64,000 nucleotides of DNA from Ricinus communis (lineage: Eukaryota; Streptophyta; Magnoliopsida; Malpighiales; Euphorbiaceae). Below the pieces are notes generated by a model. That model did no database searches, was not told where the DNA came from, and saw only the letters and a list, made by a program, of their open reading frames with translations. Position 1 is the first letter of the stretch. Every line of letters begins with the position of its first letter. Shown here piece by piece: positions 52,341 to 64,000 of the stretch. Location: the NCBI RefSeq assembly GCF_019578655.1, contig NC_063261.1, positions 22,981,126 through 23,045,125 on the forward strand. The letters are read 5' to 3'. The position numbers were made by a program, and so were the translations under genes.

Positions 52341-52712
52341 TAAACAGTCTCTACACAAACATTACTTTTAGTATGTCCCATCTCTTTATTTTTTTACTAT
52401 ATTATTATTAATAATTTTTTATTATATTTTAGTTTTACTTTTTTTAGTACATTTTATATTTTTTTATTACAACACTAAATTTATTTTTTAATATTATGCT
52501 AATATAATTTTTTTATTAAAATATTAGATTTAATCATATTTTAGTATATATTTATATACTAAATTATATTAATTTTTACTTCAAAAAATTAATTTTAGTC
52601 ATTTTTTATCATTACATAATAATATTTTAATTTAAAAATTTAATAATAATAATAATAATAAATTAAAATCAATAATTTTATATTCATAATTACAAATTAT
52701 AAAACATAATCA

Positions 52713-52717
52713 TATGT
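52713..52717. other. Left TATGT target duplication
   Basis: TATGT precedes the block starting TGTCACGACC and recurs exactly at 55538-55542. Confidence 0.85.
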
Positions 52718-55537
52718 TGTCACGACCCCACCCGTGGGCCCGTAACCGGCACTAGGGAATGGGTAGGCTTAAGGCCACCGAAACCCGTAGTAAGCCTGAC
52801 ACTCACTGATTTAAACAAATCTCATCTCAAATTAATATTATTAAAACCACAAATTATCTTAATAGCTACATTCTACATAAATACTTCGGTCTGCCAGAAA
52901 AACTAGGCGAGACCTGAAGCTCAGAAAATTTACAACTGATACATTTACTATTACTACTGCGGAGAATCTAAGATTTACCAATTTACATACCAAATCAAAT
53001 ACATCACCCGATGATGAAGGAGTGAATAAGAGTCGCGGGAGAACTAACAGTCACGAATCTGAAAAAAACATAAATGGAGACTGTCAGTCTCGAGAGTGAG
53101 TTAAAATCAAATAATCTAGGGACTATTGCTTCTTCTCAGAAAACATAGATTATTCAAATCAGTATATCAAACCATACTATAATCATACCCTACTATTTCC
53201 TTCACATAAAATATTAATCATTCGAATCAAAATATCAACCATGCACGTAAATACAAATCACATTATAATCAAATACCATAATAAATAAATAAATAAAAAT
53301 ATATATTTACTTTTACGGGACGAGTGGCTCGGTAGAACCCTAAACCCCAAAATCTAGTAGCCATTCGGCTCTCTTAATCCAATAAGACTGGCGCCCCGAG
53401 AGCAATGCTCGACCAGGGACCTTACCTCCAGTCTGGTCACTTAAATATCCAAATAAGAAATCTAGTAGCCATTCGGCTCTCTTAATCCAATAAGACTGGC
53501 GCCCCGAGAGCAATGCTCGACCAGGGACCTTACCTCCAGTCTGGTCACTTAAGTATCCAAATAAGCCAGCGCCCCGAGAGCAATGCTCGACCAGGGACCT
53601 TACCTCCGGCAATTTACACAAATCAGCCCAGAGAGCCATGCTCACCGTGGGCAAACCCATAAATATCTTATTACATGTCCATGATCATTGCGACGCGTCC
53701 CGATGTAACCCATCAAAGGCATGTTCTACAAGCCACATTTCCCAATTCGCAATCATCACATATAATAAATATCATTATCCGATGAACTCATCCAACACAT
53801 ATCGGAAATAAAGATTAAAGATTTAAGATAAAACAACGTGCAATTTGTGAGGGAAAAATAATAACGTTTGTCTTATTATAACATACTAATAATAATATTT
53901 ATATTATTTCAAATATTAATAATCAAGTGAAATCATTTATCTTGCGATACTAATAATCATATTAAGCACAAATTCTAAATAGCATATTAAAATCAGACTA
54001 GCAATAGCGCAAAGATTAAATGACTTTAACTCACAGGGATTGGGCGACCTCCTAGCTCGCTCCGGTGCCTCGGTTGGGCGAGCAGGCAGATCATCTAATC
54101 ACGGAAAACAATTTATCAATACCGAGACAATCGATCATTAATCCTAGGTCTAGACTCACGGGGACTGTCTAAGAATCTCGACTCGGAGAATTCTACCGAA
54201 AATCCGTGAACTTCCCTACAACACGAACATTACCCCCCGTAAAAACGGGTCCAGGACCTGCCAGAAGGACACTTCCAATATCCAACAATTTAAACAACGG
54301 GAGTCGGGTCCCCAAACTTCACTATTTCCCGACCCCGCCACACAGCACAAAATACGAGGCAGTCAAACTGACAGACAAATATTTATGACTCACAAATATC
54401 ATCAAGTACTCAATATAATCCAATAGACACAATTAAACCAAGAATTTCTAAAATTAACGGGCCAAAGATAATTACCGAGACGCTCGATTGACGCCGGACG
54501 ATCCCGCTTTCGATTTTCCGATCGACACCCGATCATCCGGGAGAGATTTGCGGACGATCTCGACCGTCGATTCGCAAACGAAGCCCGATCGCCACAAAAC
54601 CGGTGCCATCGCTGAAGCTTGAGATGAGGAGAGTCGGGATACGTCCTCCGATCATCCATCCTCCGGAGCTCACGGAAAAGCCCAAAAACGCCGGCCGCCA
54701 CCATTATTTCTCTCCACCGGATCTTCCGTCTCCCGGCCACCACAGTGATCGCCACCCAACTCGGCCGCCAACAACGCCGGCCGGAACACGAAGCCGCCAC
54801 ACGCGCGATTCTCGCCTCACCCCCGGAGCTGCTGCTGCCACGCCGCTCCGCGCCCGAGCTCGCCGACGCCGCCGCCTTCCTCTCCTTCTTCTTGGCCATC
54901 GCCCTCTCTCTCTCCGATCTCCTTTCTCTCTCCCGATTCCATTTCTTTCAATATCGACATTAGGCCCCCGAACTTTTCCTTATTACAATTTGGTCCCTCA
55001 ACTTCCTTAATTACTTACAATTTCATCCTGCATAATTCCAATTTGACCCCCAAACTTCTTTTTAGCCTTTCAATTAAGCCCCTAACTATTTAATTTGGGC
55101 CAAATCCGAATTATTGAAAATACACAATTACAAAAATACCCCTGACCGACATATTTATTTACGAAAATACCAAACTCACAAATTTCCATTAAACCCTCAC
55201 AAAAATAAAATTATACTTTTAATCCTTATTCCAAAATAATCCTCCAATTAAATCCTATACACAATTAAATTAAATAATCAATTTCCAACTCAAAATTTAA
55301 TACTACTAATCAATTATAATACCAATTTTCTCAAAATTCTTTTATAAAAACATCCCATACAATTTCTATCATAATTTTTCAATATATAATTTTATTTATA
55401 TAAATATGCATTTGGAAAAATTTGAATAACCAAAATATAATCATTTCTCAAATAGTTTACTTGAATAAAAATAAAGCTAAAATTAATTTAAATAAAAACT
55501 CACTATTAAATATATAAAAAAAATTCCGGGTGTTACA
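52718..55537 (-). mobile_element. Solo LTR-like block, probably Ty3/Gypsy type
   Basis: This 2820-bp block starts TGTCACGACCCC and ends CCGGGTGTTACA, so on the minus strand it begins TGTAACACCCGG and ends GGGTCGTGACA, matching TG...CA LTR ends and plant Gypsy LTR termini. It is flanked by exact TATGT duplications. It shows no integrase, RT or protease motifs and no second LTR, so it is best read as a solo LTR left by recombination. The interior includes a GC-rich stretch (54450-54960) with an open stretch of 165 codons on the minus strand that has no known domain, plus tandem repeats at 53353-53640. The minus orientation is favoured by the TGTAACACCC start but is not certain. Confidence 0.8.
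53353..53625 (+). repeat. Tandem repeat inside the LTR, 108-bp period
   Basis: TCTAGTAGCCATTCGGCTC begins at 53353 and 53461 (108-bp period). The inner word GCGCCCCGAGAGCAATGCTC occurs at 53391, 53499 and 53571, so a third, shortened copy is present. Confidence 0.9.
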
Positions 55538-55542
55538 TATGT

Positions 55543-57930
55543 TATGAACACAAATTCATTAGTAAAAGACTGTAAACAAAACTATAGGTTCGTAAGTTAA
55601 CAATAGATTCTTGAATTATGAACTATAATTTTGTTAAAAATACAACATGCGTATTTATTTTAATATAGATACATAATTTTTATATACTTAGTCCATTATG
55701 TTTCTAATTAAATATGAATCTATTATCAGAAAATAATATTTTAATTATACAATGGTTTTTTTATATTTAATATTTAATAAATTAATAATCTCTATTAAAA
55801 TTTTTTAAAAAATTCATCTTTTTTTCTTTAGATAATCAAATTTAATAAATTAAAGGTTCTAATATTTAATAATTTTTTATCCACTAAATATATTAATTAA
55901 AAAAACTATAATTTTAATATTATATTAGCAATAAATCAATTCTTAATTATACAATAACTAGTTTTGATCCTTTCACTTGAGAGATCCATTACAAAAGACA
56001 GAGGTCAACTTTTAAATAATAATTCACTAAAGTACAGTTGTTTTATATAATATTAATAAATTAATAAAATGTTGAGAAACTAACTCCATTTTTAAAAAAA
56101 TTGATTTTAATAAATCAATAATTTTACTATTTAAAATTTTTTAATCTACTAAATATATATATTAATTATAAGAGATCGATTGTAATAAAATTATTAAAAA
56201 TTTAATATACTCAGCTATTAAAGAGAGAAAAAAAAAACACTTGGCAGAAAAACATTAAAAGTTTTATATAGCAAAAGGAAAAGGACAATATTTGCCCATT
56301 TATTCATCATTATAGTTCTTTTTCCTTTTTAAAAATCTAACAAATTCTTAACAAAGACGAAAAGAAATATTATGAAAACCATAATTTGACTATAATCCAT
56401 AAAGATCATAGAGAAATAGGAGCAAAAATGTGCTCTAAAAAAATATATCATAAATATTTGAAGGAAACAATTCTGTAAACCTATTGAATCATAATTCAAA
56501 TCTATTTCTTACCACAGATTGATAAATACAAGTCAATGTTCTATAATAATTAGAAATATCTCATTTTATATGAAAAAAAAAAAATCTTTCATATATTTGT
56601 TATTATTGCTGCTTTTTTCTTTTTTATAAACATCAATTTTATTAATAATTGAACTAAAAAAAGATTAGCATAATATTACCAACTAAGCCCAGATCAAATG
56701 CACCCAATCTAGACCATATAAAAATTATTGAAAAAAGAAAAAGAGAGAGTAGCAAATAGTAAAAGAAAAAAAACAAAAACACAAAGATTGATTGGTAGAG
56801 GATGCAGCCTAAGGAGCAGATCTCAGCCGATGACAGCCCCGCCCTTGCAAATTTTCAGTGGTCTGCAGCGCTCTTCACAGAAAATAATGTGCTAGGGTTC
56901 TAAACATATTGAATAAATATCCTTTAATCATTCGTTTAAAATCAAATAAAACTTATGATTATGATAAGGTTATAATTTAATGAAAATTTAAATACTAATT
57001 TCTTTTTTGAATTTAATACTTAGTCTTATAGATGAAACGATAAAAGTCATAGATAAAATACATCAATATCTTGTTACATTATACAAGTAAAATTAACGAG
57101 ACAAAACAATACTATAATAAGACAAAACATATAATAATTTAAAGTTATATATACAAATATTACTATATAAAAAAATATTTTCTTAAAACAGAATTTGAAA
57201 AATTTATAATTTATTACAATATAGAGTTTATTTCTATTTATAACTTATTTAAATTAAGACCATAATTTTTTATCATTATGTACGAGATTATTACTATATA
57301 GACGCGAAAGAGATTTTGATTAATATATATATATATATATTTTATCTAATGATTCTACATGCTTGATATTCAAAAATGTGATTTCGTTTAATCTTGCAAG
57401 AAAAATGAAAAGAATTTGAGGAGTTAGAGAATTAGAAAATGACTTGATTAATATCAAAGCTAGGTTGTTGATCAAAATCACAGTACAGGAACATTCTTTC
57501 TTTCTTTTTTTTTGAACTAACAGCAGGGGAGACTTGAGGGTAATATTAATGGCACAGCAAGCCTCAAATTATCTTTTAATGGTAACCATAAGAATTTCGA
57601 GAAGTTCTTCTGAAAATTACACTAAATACAAGTACTGTGTGGGACACCTGAATAGGGTATCGCCATTAAAACCCACCTCTAATTATCTTCAAAAACAGAC
57701 AGTAAGCTGAAAACAATTGGATATTACAAACTACTCAATCTGTTTTGTCTTTGATTTCCATAAATTTAAGACATAGAGATAGCTAGAAACAAAAGGGTAT
57801 TTAGCTTTTAAGCGTTGTGTGGTAACAGAAGTACCCAAAAACAAGAAAGAAAAGAATTTAGTGGTAAAGAGACCACCTCAAATGCTAACCTCTAAAAGAC
57901 TGTTGAGGACTTAATCTCTAAGCTCCTGTC
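55543..57930. other. AT-rich spacer upstream of Rubisco activase
   Basis: Mostly A/T-rich DNA without long reading frames. It includes a (TA)n run at about 57322-57340. Base composition becomes more balanced from about 57500 toward the activase promoter. Confidence 0.5.
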
Positions 57931-57936
57931 CTCACG

Positions 57937-57945
57937 CCACGTGTC
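57937..57945. promoter_or_regulatory. RCA: G-box, Rubisco activase promoter
   Basis: CCACGTGTC contains the core CACGTG and lies about 195 bp upstream of the start codon. G-boxes bind bZIP and bHLH (PIF-type) factors and are common in light-regulated genes. A TATA-like TATAAG is at 58033-58038, leaving a short 5' leader. The role is inferred from position and motif. Confidence 0.6.
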
Positions 57946-58138
57946 AATCGGGTAATCTTGTTTGTGTGGCCGTTAAGAATTTGAAAGCCAATCTCCTTAG
58001 AAATAATTCTTGTTCACTCAAAAAAAGCTTGCTATAAGTCTCCCACTTCACTCCATTTGCTCTTCAAAGAACACACTCTCTTCTGCATTTTGCTTGCAAG
58101 TGCCTCTCCACACTCTTGCAACTTTCTTTTGCTTAACC

Positions 58139-60755
58139 ATGGCTGCTACCATCTCTACTGTTGGAGCTGTCAACAGAACACCGGTACTCCTAATCTTTCC
58201 CGCCATTTTCTCGTTTAGAAATGTTTAACTATGTAGCTTCATTTATATTACTATAATGCTTTTCTATGATCATGGGTCCTTTCCATTGTTAAAATATTAG
58301 CCAGTTCGATGTTCTCTGATGATGTTTCTTGGCTCTTTCTGCATGTTTCCTCACATAAAGCGTATGCAAACTAAAGGCCTCATGTTTAAAAATTTATGTT
58401 CATGTACTTGTATGTTAGATGTATCTATGCTTGTATGTATACTTACATACTCAATTAGGACATCTCCATGTGTTTGAGGTATATATAAACACATGTACGT
58501 GCATAAGACCAAATCGAATCAGGCTTAAATTCGATTATATTTATATACATATGCATGTGTATGCTTGTGTCTAACTTTACATACGAGAGAAGGAAAAATA
58601 GAGTTGGATTACCATATAAAGTTGGAAGATTTAACTTGATTTGCTTGATGGATTTAATAATTATTCATATTAGTGGGTCAAACTTCTGGTGTCAATTTGC
58701 TTGATACGTGTGAATTACCGAATCTAAAAAAAGGTTGTGTATTCATGATGTAGCTGGCCTTGAATGGCTCTGGTGCTGGGTCCTCAGTCCCAACTTCAGC
58801 TTTCTTTGGCAGCAGCTTGAAGAAATTGAACTCGCCAAGGTTCTCCAAGTTTTCATCAGGGAGCTTCAAGGTTGTTTCGGAGTACGATGAGGAAAAGCAG
58901 ACCTCCGCGGACAGATGGGGAGGTCTTGCCTATGACATGTCTGATGACCAACAAGATATCACAAGAGGAAAGGGTATGGTTGACTCTCTCTTCCAAGCTC
59001 CCCAAGACGCTGGAACTCACTACGCTGTCATGAGTTCTTACGAGTACCTCAGTACTGGTCTTCGTCAGTAAGTGTTTTCAATTCTTCAGCAGCATCAACT
59101 TTTATACTCTAATTCTAGTAGGATTTGAACTCCAAAATTCTATTGAAACCTTAATTAACTGTCTCTAATTCTGGTTTTTGATGACTATGCCTTTTAGGTA
59201 CAACTTGGACAACAACATGGATGGTTTCTACATTGCCCCTGCTTTCATGGACAAACTTGTTGTTCACATTACCAAGAACTTCATGACCCTCCCTAACATC
59301 AAGGTACCACTGAGTTTAATTTTATTGGTTTTTAGTCTAAATTTTAATTGGTAAATCTCCTGCCATATTTAAGCAAATTCTTGCTCTGTTGCAGATTCCT
59401 CTTATCTTGGGTATCTGGGGAGGCAAAGGTCAAGGAAAATCCTTCCAATGTGAGCTTGTCTTTGCCAAGATGGGAATTAAGTGAGTTTCATGTCTTCTTG
59501 TCATTGTCAACTATATAGAACTAAATAGAGGAATACATCTGTCTTTCTTAACTCCGGATTTGTATGATCATTTCAGCCCAATCATGATGAGTGCCGGAGA
59601 ATTGGAAAGTGGAAACGCTGGTGAACCCGCCAAGCTCATCAGGCAAAGGTATCGTGAGGCAGCTGATATGATCAAGAAGGGAAAAATGTGCTGCCTCTTC
59701 ATCAACGATCTCGATGCTGGAGCTGGTAGAATGGGAGGAACTACCCAATACACTGTCAATAACCAGATGGTTAACGCTACTCTTATGAACATTGCTGACA
59801 ACCCAACCAATGTCCAACTTCCTGGTATGTACAACAAGGAAGAGAACCCCCGTGTTCCCATCATCGTCACTGGTAACGACTTCTCCACATTGTATGCTCC
59901 TCTTATCCGTGATGGTCGTATGGAGAAATTCTACTGGGCTCCTACCAGGGAAGACAGAATTGGTGTCTGCACTGGTATCTTCAAGACTGACGGTGTTGCT
60001 CCCGAAGACGTTGTCAAGCTTGTTGACACTTTCCCTGGCCAATCTATTGGTAAGTTACCACATAGAAGACAATGTTTTTGTTGTCAATATTCTAATGGTC
60101 GAGTACAAGTAGACTACTACTGAACCAAAGCTCAATTGTGAAAAGATGCCTTTCTTTGAGTTTCTGAATTGATCAAGGACTATATATGTTGTGTGCATTT
60201 GCAGATTTCTTCGGTGCCCTGAGGGCAAGAGTTTATGATGATGAAGTGAGGAAGTGGATTGGAGGTGTTGGAGTTGAGAAAATCGGCAAGAGCCTTGTGA
60301 ACTCAAAGGAAGGACCACCGACATTCGAGCAACCAAAGATGACAATTGAGAAGCTCCTTGAGTACGGAAACATGCTTGTCCAAGAACAAGAGAATGTGAA
60401 GAGAGTCCAATTGGCTGACAAGTATATGAGCGAGGCTGCTCTTGGTGAAGCAAACCAAGACTCCATTGAACGAGGAACTTTCTACGGTTAGCTCCCTTCA
60501 TCCTATTAAGGGCCTTGATGGGGAGGTTTGCCTCAATTCTAGCTAGCTTTCTTACAACATTATGGTATTTTTTGGATCAAACCGAAAAGGACTCGTCTTA
60601 AGCTTAACTTTGTTGTTGTGTTTTGTTTAACGATTGCAGGTAAAGCAGCTCAGCAAGTAAATATACCTGTTCCTGAAGGTTGTACTGATCCAACTGCTCA
60701 GAACTTTGACCCAACTGCTAGGAGTGATGATGGAAGCTGCACCTACAAATTCTAA
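58139..60755 (+). CDS. RCA: Ribulose bisphosphate carboxylase/oxygenase activase, chloroplast
   Basis: Seven exons: 58139-58183, 58754-59067, 59198-59303, 59395-59480, 59577-60049, 60205-60486 and 60640-60755. All phases agree; 473 aa. It is an AAA+ ATPase of the stroma that removes inhibitory sugar phosphates from Rubisco. The leader [15 protein letters not shown]... is a typical transit peptide; the mature part begins about residue 55-60. Walker A is GGKGQGKS (164-171) and Walker B is in [14 protein letters not shown]. The C-terminus carries Cys450 and Cys469, 19 apart, the pair that makes the long isoform thioredoxin-sensitive. The last intron starts with a non-consensus GTTAGC; reading through it ends at TAG 60489-60491, giving a 436-aa short isoform without the cysteines. 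The promoter has a G-box. Confidence 0.98.
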
Positions 60756-62034
60756 GGCCTTTTTCTAGGATATATGTTTGTCTGTGGAAGGATAAGCACT
60801 TTCCAATTTGATGTGGGATAATCAACTATATTTGTTTCTTTTCCTTTGTCCTAAAAATGGATTGTGATCCTCTAATTTTGTGCAATATTTACACTTTCCA
60901 TTCCTAAGGATTGTTCCTTTTCCAACCATCATCATCTTCAACTTTCTTTCACGTATTACTTTGAAATTGCATGCTAATGATTATATCATTGTATAAAGTT
61001 AGAGTCCAATCCATCCTTATTATAAAGGTATGGGTAATAAATGGGTAATGTATAAGAATTAAGTGGATCATAAAAAATAATAAGAAAAGGATCCTCATTT
61101 ATATGAGTTGAGTTAAATTAGATATAAATATCCACTAATTAACTCTTTCATTAATTTTTTAAGTTATTTGTAAAATTTATTTTTTAAGATTTTAATAATA
61201 TTGTTACCTTATAAGAATATATTTTTTATTTATAAAAATATATATTTTTTAACCAATAAATCTATAAAAATAAAAAATGAGCATTTAAAAAAAAAGAGGA
61301 CATAATCATTCACAAAAAATAAAAAACACAAAAAATTACATTTTTTCCCTATATTCTTTTTTCTTTATCTTTTTTTTTTTAATTTTAAAAATATTAACAT
61401 AAACTTTAAATAGGTCATATATGAATATATGAGTTGTCCGGTGAGCTAGATGGCTGCAGCGATGTAATCTGGGACGGAGGACTTGTAGTATCTCTCTCGA
61501 TCTAGTAAAAGCGAAAGACCCCTTAACGTAATTCGAATGGGGGCTGACTGCAGAGCCCATTCTGGCCTCGTAGGATAGTTCCTTGTGGTTGCCAGCTAGA
61601 GCTGCCATAGCTTATGGCTAAAGCAATAGGGGCCCCAATAGAGAGAACAGTAAGGATAATGAGTGCTTCGCCCATCAAGCGGGCGGCAAGAACATCAACA
61701 AGTGCTTGGTAGGCCAACCAACAGCCTAGTGAACCGGGCGGGGGACTCGACGAAAAGGGAGCACACTGAGCAAGTATGATAAATTGGCACTTTTAATATA
61801 AGTTTAATATTCCTTTGTAACCTATTAACCATGAGGAGAAAAATGATAAGAAAATTGTGAAATATTAATAAAATTATCTACTAACCATATACTATAACAC
61901 ATGCACCATCACTTGGATCCTAAATGGGATACATTCCTCGTAAGCTATGGGAATAGATACACTCAATGTGAAACGGGTATCTCTTATACATATTAATTTT
62001 ACAAGGTCTTCTCCACAAAAAAGAAAAAAAGAAG
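60756..62034. other. 3' flank of RCA and spacer with organelle-like insert
   Basis: The activase 3' UTR continues to about 61000. AT-rich spacer follows, interrupted by the GC-rich block described separately at 61432-61775. Confidence 0.5.
61432..61775 (-). other. GC-rich, organelle-like insert (NUMT candidate)
   Basis: This about 340-bp block is far more GC-rich than its AT-rich flanks and changes abruptly at both edges. On the minus strand it opens a 64-codon stretch with a hydrophobic segment (ALIILTVLSIGAPIALAISY), like a membrane protein piece. I do not recognise the exact source. Composition and sharp borders fit a mitochondrial DNA fragment in the nucleus; other sources are possible. 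Confidence 0.4.
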
Positions 62035-62560
62035 GCCTAATAGCCATAAAAATCCAATCCTTTATGTAAATTTGCTATTTTGGTCAAATCTTATAAAATT
62101 ATTAATTTATCCATAAATTAGCCTAATGAGTGCAATTTTGAACAAATTAACATTTGGATCAAGATTAGGTGACATGAAAATTGACGTGTAAGACACATGA
62201 TATCTTAGTAGATTAAAGTGTAGGGTTCAATTCCACTTCAGCTACATCAACTAACTCACACAAGTTAACTAACAACACCTAACCCACTTCTTACCAACCG
62301 TTACCCTTATTAAATTTTACAGTTTACTCCAACTAGCAACCCTAACGCCATTTGCTCCCACTTTGCAGTCACTTTGTGTTGCTTTCTTTTTCAAGCTCAC
62401 CGAACTCCACAAGCTGCAAGTAAGGTCACTTACAATAATGTCGAAGTTGTCTTTATAGATATAAGAGTTGCCATTGTCATTTTTTATGATTTCTTTATCC
62501 TTGTGGTCCCAATAAGCTCGATTAATAGTGAGAATGGGTAATGTATATTTTTCTGTTCTT

Positions 62561-62876
62561 TTTTACTTTATGTTAAAAGTGAGTATAATGTGGCAATATT
62601 ATTTAGGGTTTAGTATATTAAATTAGAAATTTTTGTGTTTCAAAGTTGTCTCTTGTGATTATATTATTGTTTTGTGATTTCTTCTATGTAATGGCCATCA
62701 TCAGTAGCTCAGTTTATTTTACTTTATGTTAAAAGTAAGTGTAATGTGGCAACATTATTTAGAGTTTAGTATATTAAATTAGGAATTTCTGTGTTTCAAG
62801 GTTATCTTTTGTGATTATATATTTTCTTGTGATTTCTTCTATGTAATGGCCTTGGAAGTAGCTCGGTTTGTTTTAT
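62561..62876 (+). repeat. Tandem duplication of about 155 bp
   Basis: TTTACTTTATGTTAAAAGT starts both copies (about 62561 and 62719). Each continues through GTATATTAAATTAG and TTCTATGTAATGGCC with a few substitutions and small indels. Confidence 0.85.
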
Positions 62877-62998
62877 TTTATCGTAAAAATATATTGTGAA
62901 TGTTGTTATGTAAATGTTAGATGAGACATTTTTTTTGTATGTTTATGTCATGTGTAGCTTAAATAAATAATTAACTTACACCTGTAAATATGTTATGC

Positions 62999-64000
62999 AA
63001 TTTTTATATTGAACTATTGATTGGTGGGAAGTTTAGTGATGGACCTCTAATCTCACATTATGAAGGTCAGAGGATACATGGTGGATGGTCAAACTGTGAG
63101 AATATGAGAATGTTGATGTGGAAGCTCATGTTGCAGAACAAGGTTATGCACCAATTATTAAGATGAGATATTATGAACTTAGATATGCTAAAGTATGAGA
63201 GTATTGTACAATGGTTACTAATGAAGAACTTAGTAAGATATGGGAAAAGGCTGCTGACTTTGGTTATGTGAAATTGTTCTTTGAAGCTAATGAAATAAGT
63301 TTGACGAATGAATAAGTTAAAGTACCCATTGTTAATGCACCTCAGGAGGTCAATAGTGATAGCCAGACTGATGATGATTTTGATCCAAACTATGAAGAGG
63401 AAGAAGTAGATAGTGAGAGTGGGGACAATAATGAAAATAGGTCTGACATGGATGATAAAGAATATATCCTAGCTAGAAAAATAAGAGAATATTTAGAACA
63501 ACAATTGTAGATCATGATAATGGCTTGGGATTAGATGACATGATTAACACTAAAGTTAACATTGGTACTGCTGGTAGTGAAGGTGTCCAACAAGCTAAAA
63601 GTGACCAACCATGCCAAAGTGATAGAGAAATTATTAGTGATTATAAGGATTCAAGTGAAGAAGGGTGATTTGGAGATCAATCCTAATAGAAAGAAAAAGA
63701 AGCATGTTGTCTACAATCCTAAGTGTGATTATAATACACTAGAGTTTGTTCTTGGAACGGTTTTCTATAATGTTGTCCAGCTGAAAGAAGGTGTGCATAG
63801 ATAGGGAATATGTGGTGGGTATTGATCTGAGATGGCCAAGATCAAGTAGAAAAAGAATGGAAGCTACATGTCATGGTAGCTATAAATGGAGGTTGTATGC
63901 TGCGAAGAAGCAACTGGAGAATACATTTACTATCAGGAAAATAGTAAATGAGCATACATGTAATAAAAAAAATACTAATAGGCAGGCCAATTCTTATTGG
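62999..64000 (+). pseudogene. MULE transposase N-terminal part, frameshifted
   Basis: The forward strand reads as the start of a Mutator-type transposase in several frames. From about 63006: IELLIGGKFSDGP and YEGQRIHGGW, as in the N-terminal MuDR region. From about 63103: NVDVEAHVAEQGY, then an acidic linker around 63380-63460 (DFDPNYEEEEVDSES). From about 63690: VVYNPKCDYNTLEFVLGTVF, then in another frame REYVVGIDLRW and the zinc-like C-H-G-x-W-R-L-Y ... H-T-C DNA-binding part of the MuDR family, open to the window end. Stops and frame changes (for example near 63198, 63314 and 63800) show decay. Function: cut-and-paste transposition in intact relatives. Confidence 0.72.

Larger units (their letters stand above)
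62035..64000 (+). mobile_element. Coding Mutator-like element, truncated by the window edge
   Basis: The left part (from about 62035, GGCCTAATAGCCATAAAAATCC...) resembles plant Mutator inverted-repeat ends, and a decayed MuDR-like protein follows (62999 on). The right end lies beyond the window. No target duplication can be checked. Confidence 0.55.

Noticed and set aside
59548..60042. 164-codon minus-strand open frame
   Set aside because: Antisense shadow of Rubisco activase exon 5, with no own features.

Overview
The window is nuclear DNA from a flowering plant. The genes have GT-AG introns, and three encode proteins with chloroplast-type leaders (Rubisco activase, a thylakoid-lumen pentapeptide protein, FGAM synthase). 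The long spacers are very AT-rich and carry plant transposons. Gene content and protein similarity recalled from memory suggest a eudicot, perhaps the Malpighiales/Euphorbiaceae; that placement is inference.

Six intact genes are visible. (1) 6720-10621 (+): DUF604/Fringe-like glycosyltransferase, 3 exons, about 497 aa. (2) 16888-13281 (-): thylakoid lumenal 15 kDa-type pentapeptide-repeat protein, 8 exons, about 210 aa. (3) 34742-35770 (+): single-exon AT-hook/PPC (AHL) DNA-binding protein, 342 aa. (4) 40352-44741 (+): FGAM synthase of purine synthesis, 2 coding exons, about 1414 aa. (5) 47937-47189 (-): LOB-domain transcription factor, 2 exons, 218 aa. (6) 58139-60755 (+): Rubisco activase, 7 exons, 473 aa for the long redox-type isoform; retaining the last intron would give a 436-aa short isoform. 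They share no pathway, as usual for plant neighbours, although genes 2 and 6 both act in photosynthesis.

Between the genes are mobile elements. Left edge (1 to about 1160): decayed Copia fragment on the minus strand (gag, primer site, LTR). 12100-13060: decayed non-LTR (LINE) polymerase/RNase H tail. 17108-23363: a Mutator-like terminal-inverted-repeat element with a 9-bp target duplication, holding a nested Copia element (17824-22813) with near-identical LTRs and a perfect 5-bp target duplication but several broken reading frames. 52718-55537: a 2.8-kb LTR-like block bounded by TATGT duplications, probably a solo Gypsy-type LTR. 62035 to the right edge: remnant of a coding Mutator-like element. 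The AT-rich spacers hold a dispersed repeat family with Helitron-like 3' ends (at least four copies), a small inverted-repeat element (26186-26641), a 19-bp minisatellite (29893-30168), TA microsatellites and local tandem duplications. A GC-rich, organelle-like insert lies at 61432-61775.

No rRNA, intact tRNA, CRISPR or bacterial-type operon was seen. Exon boundaries were read by eye from splice signals, frame continuity and family knowledge, without transcript evidence.
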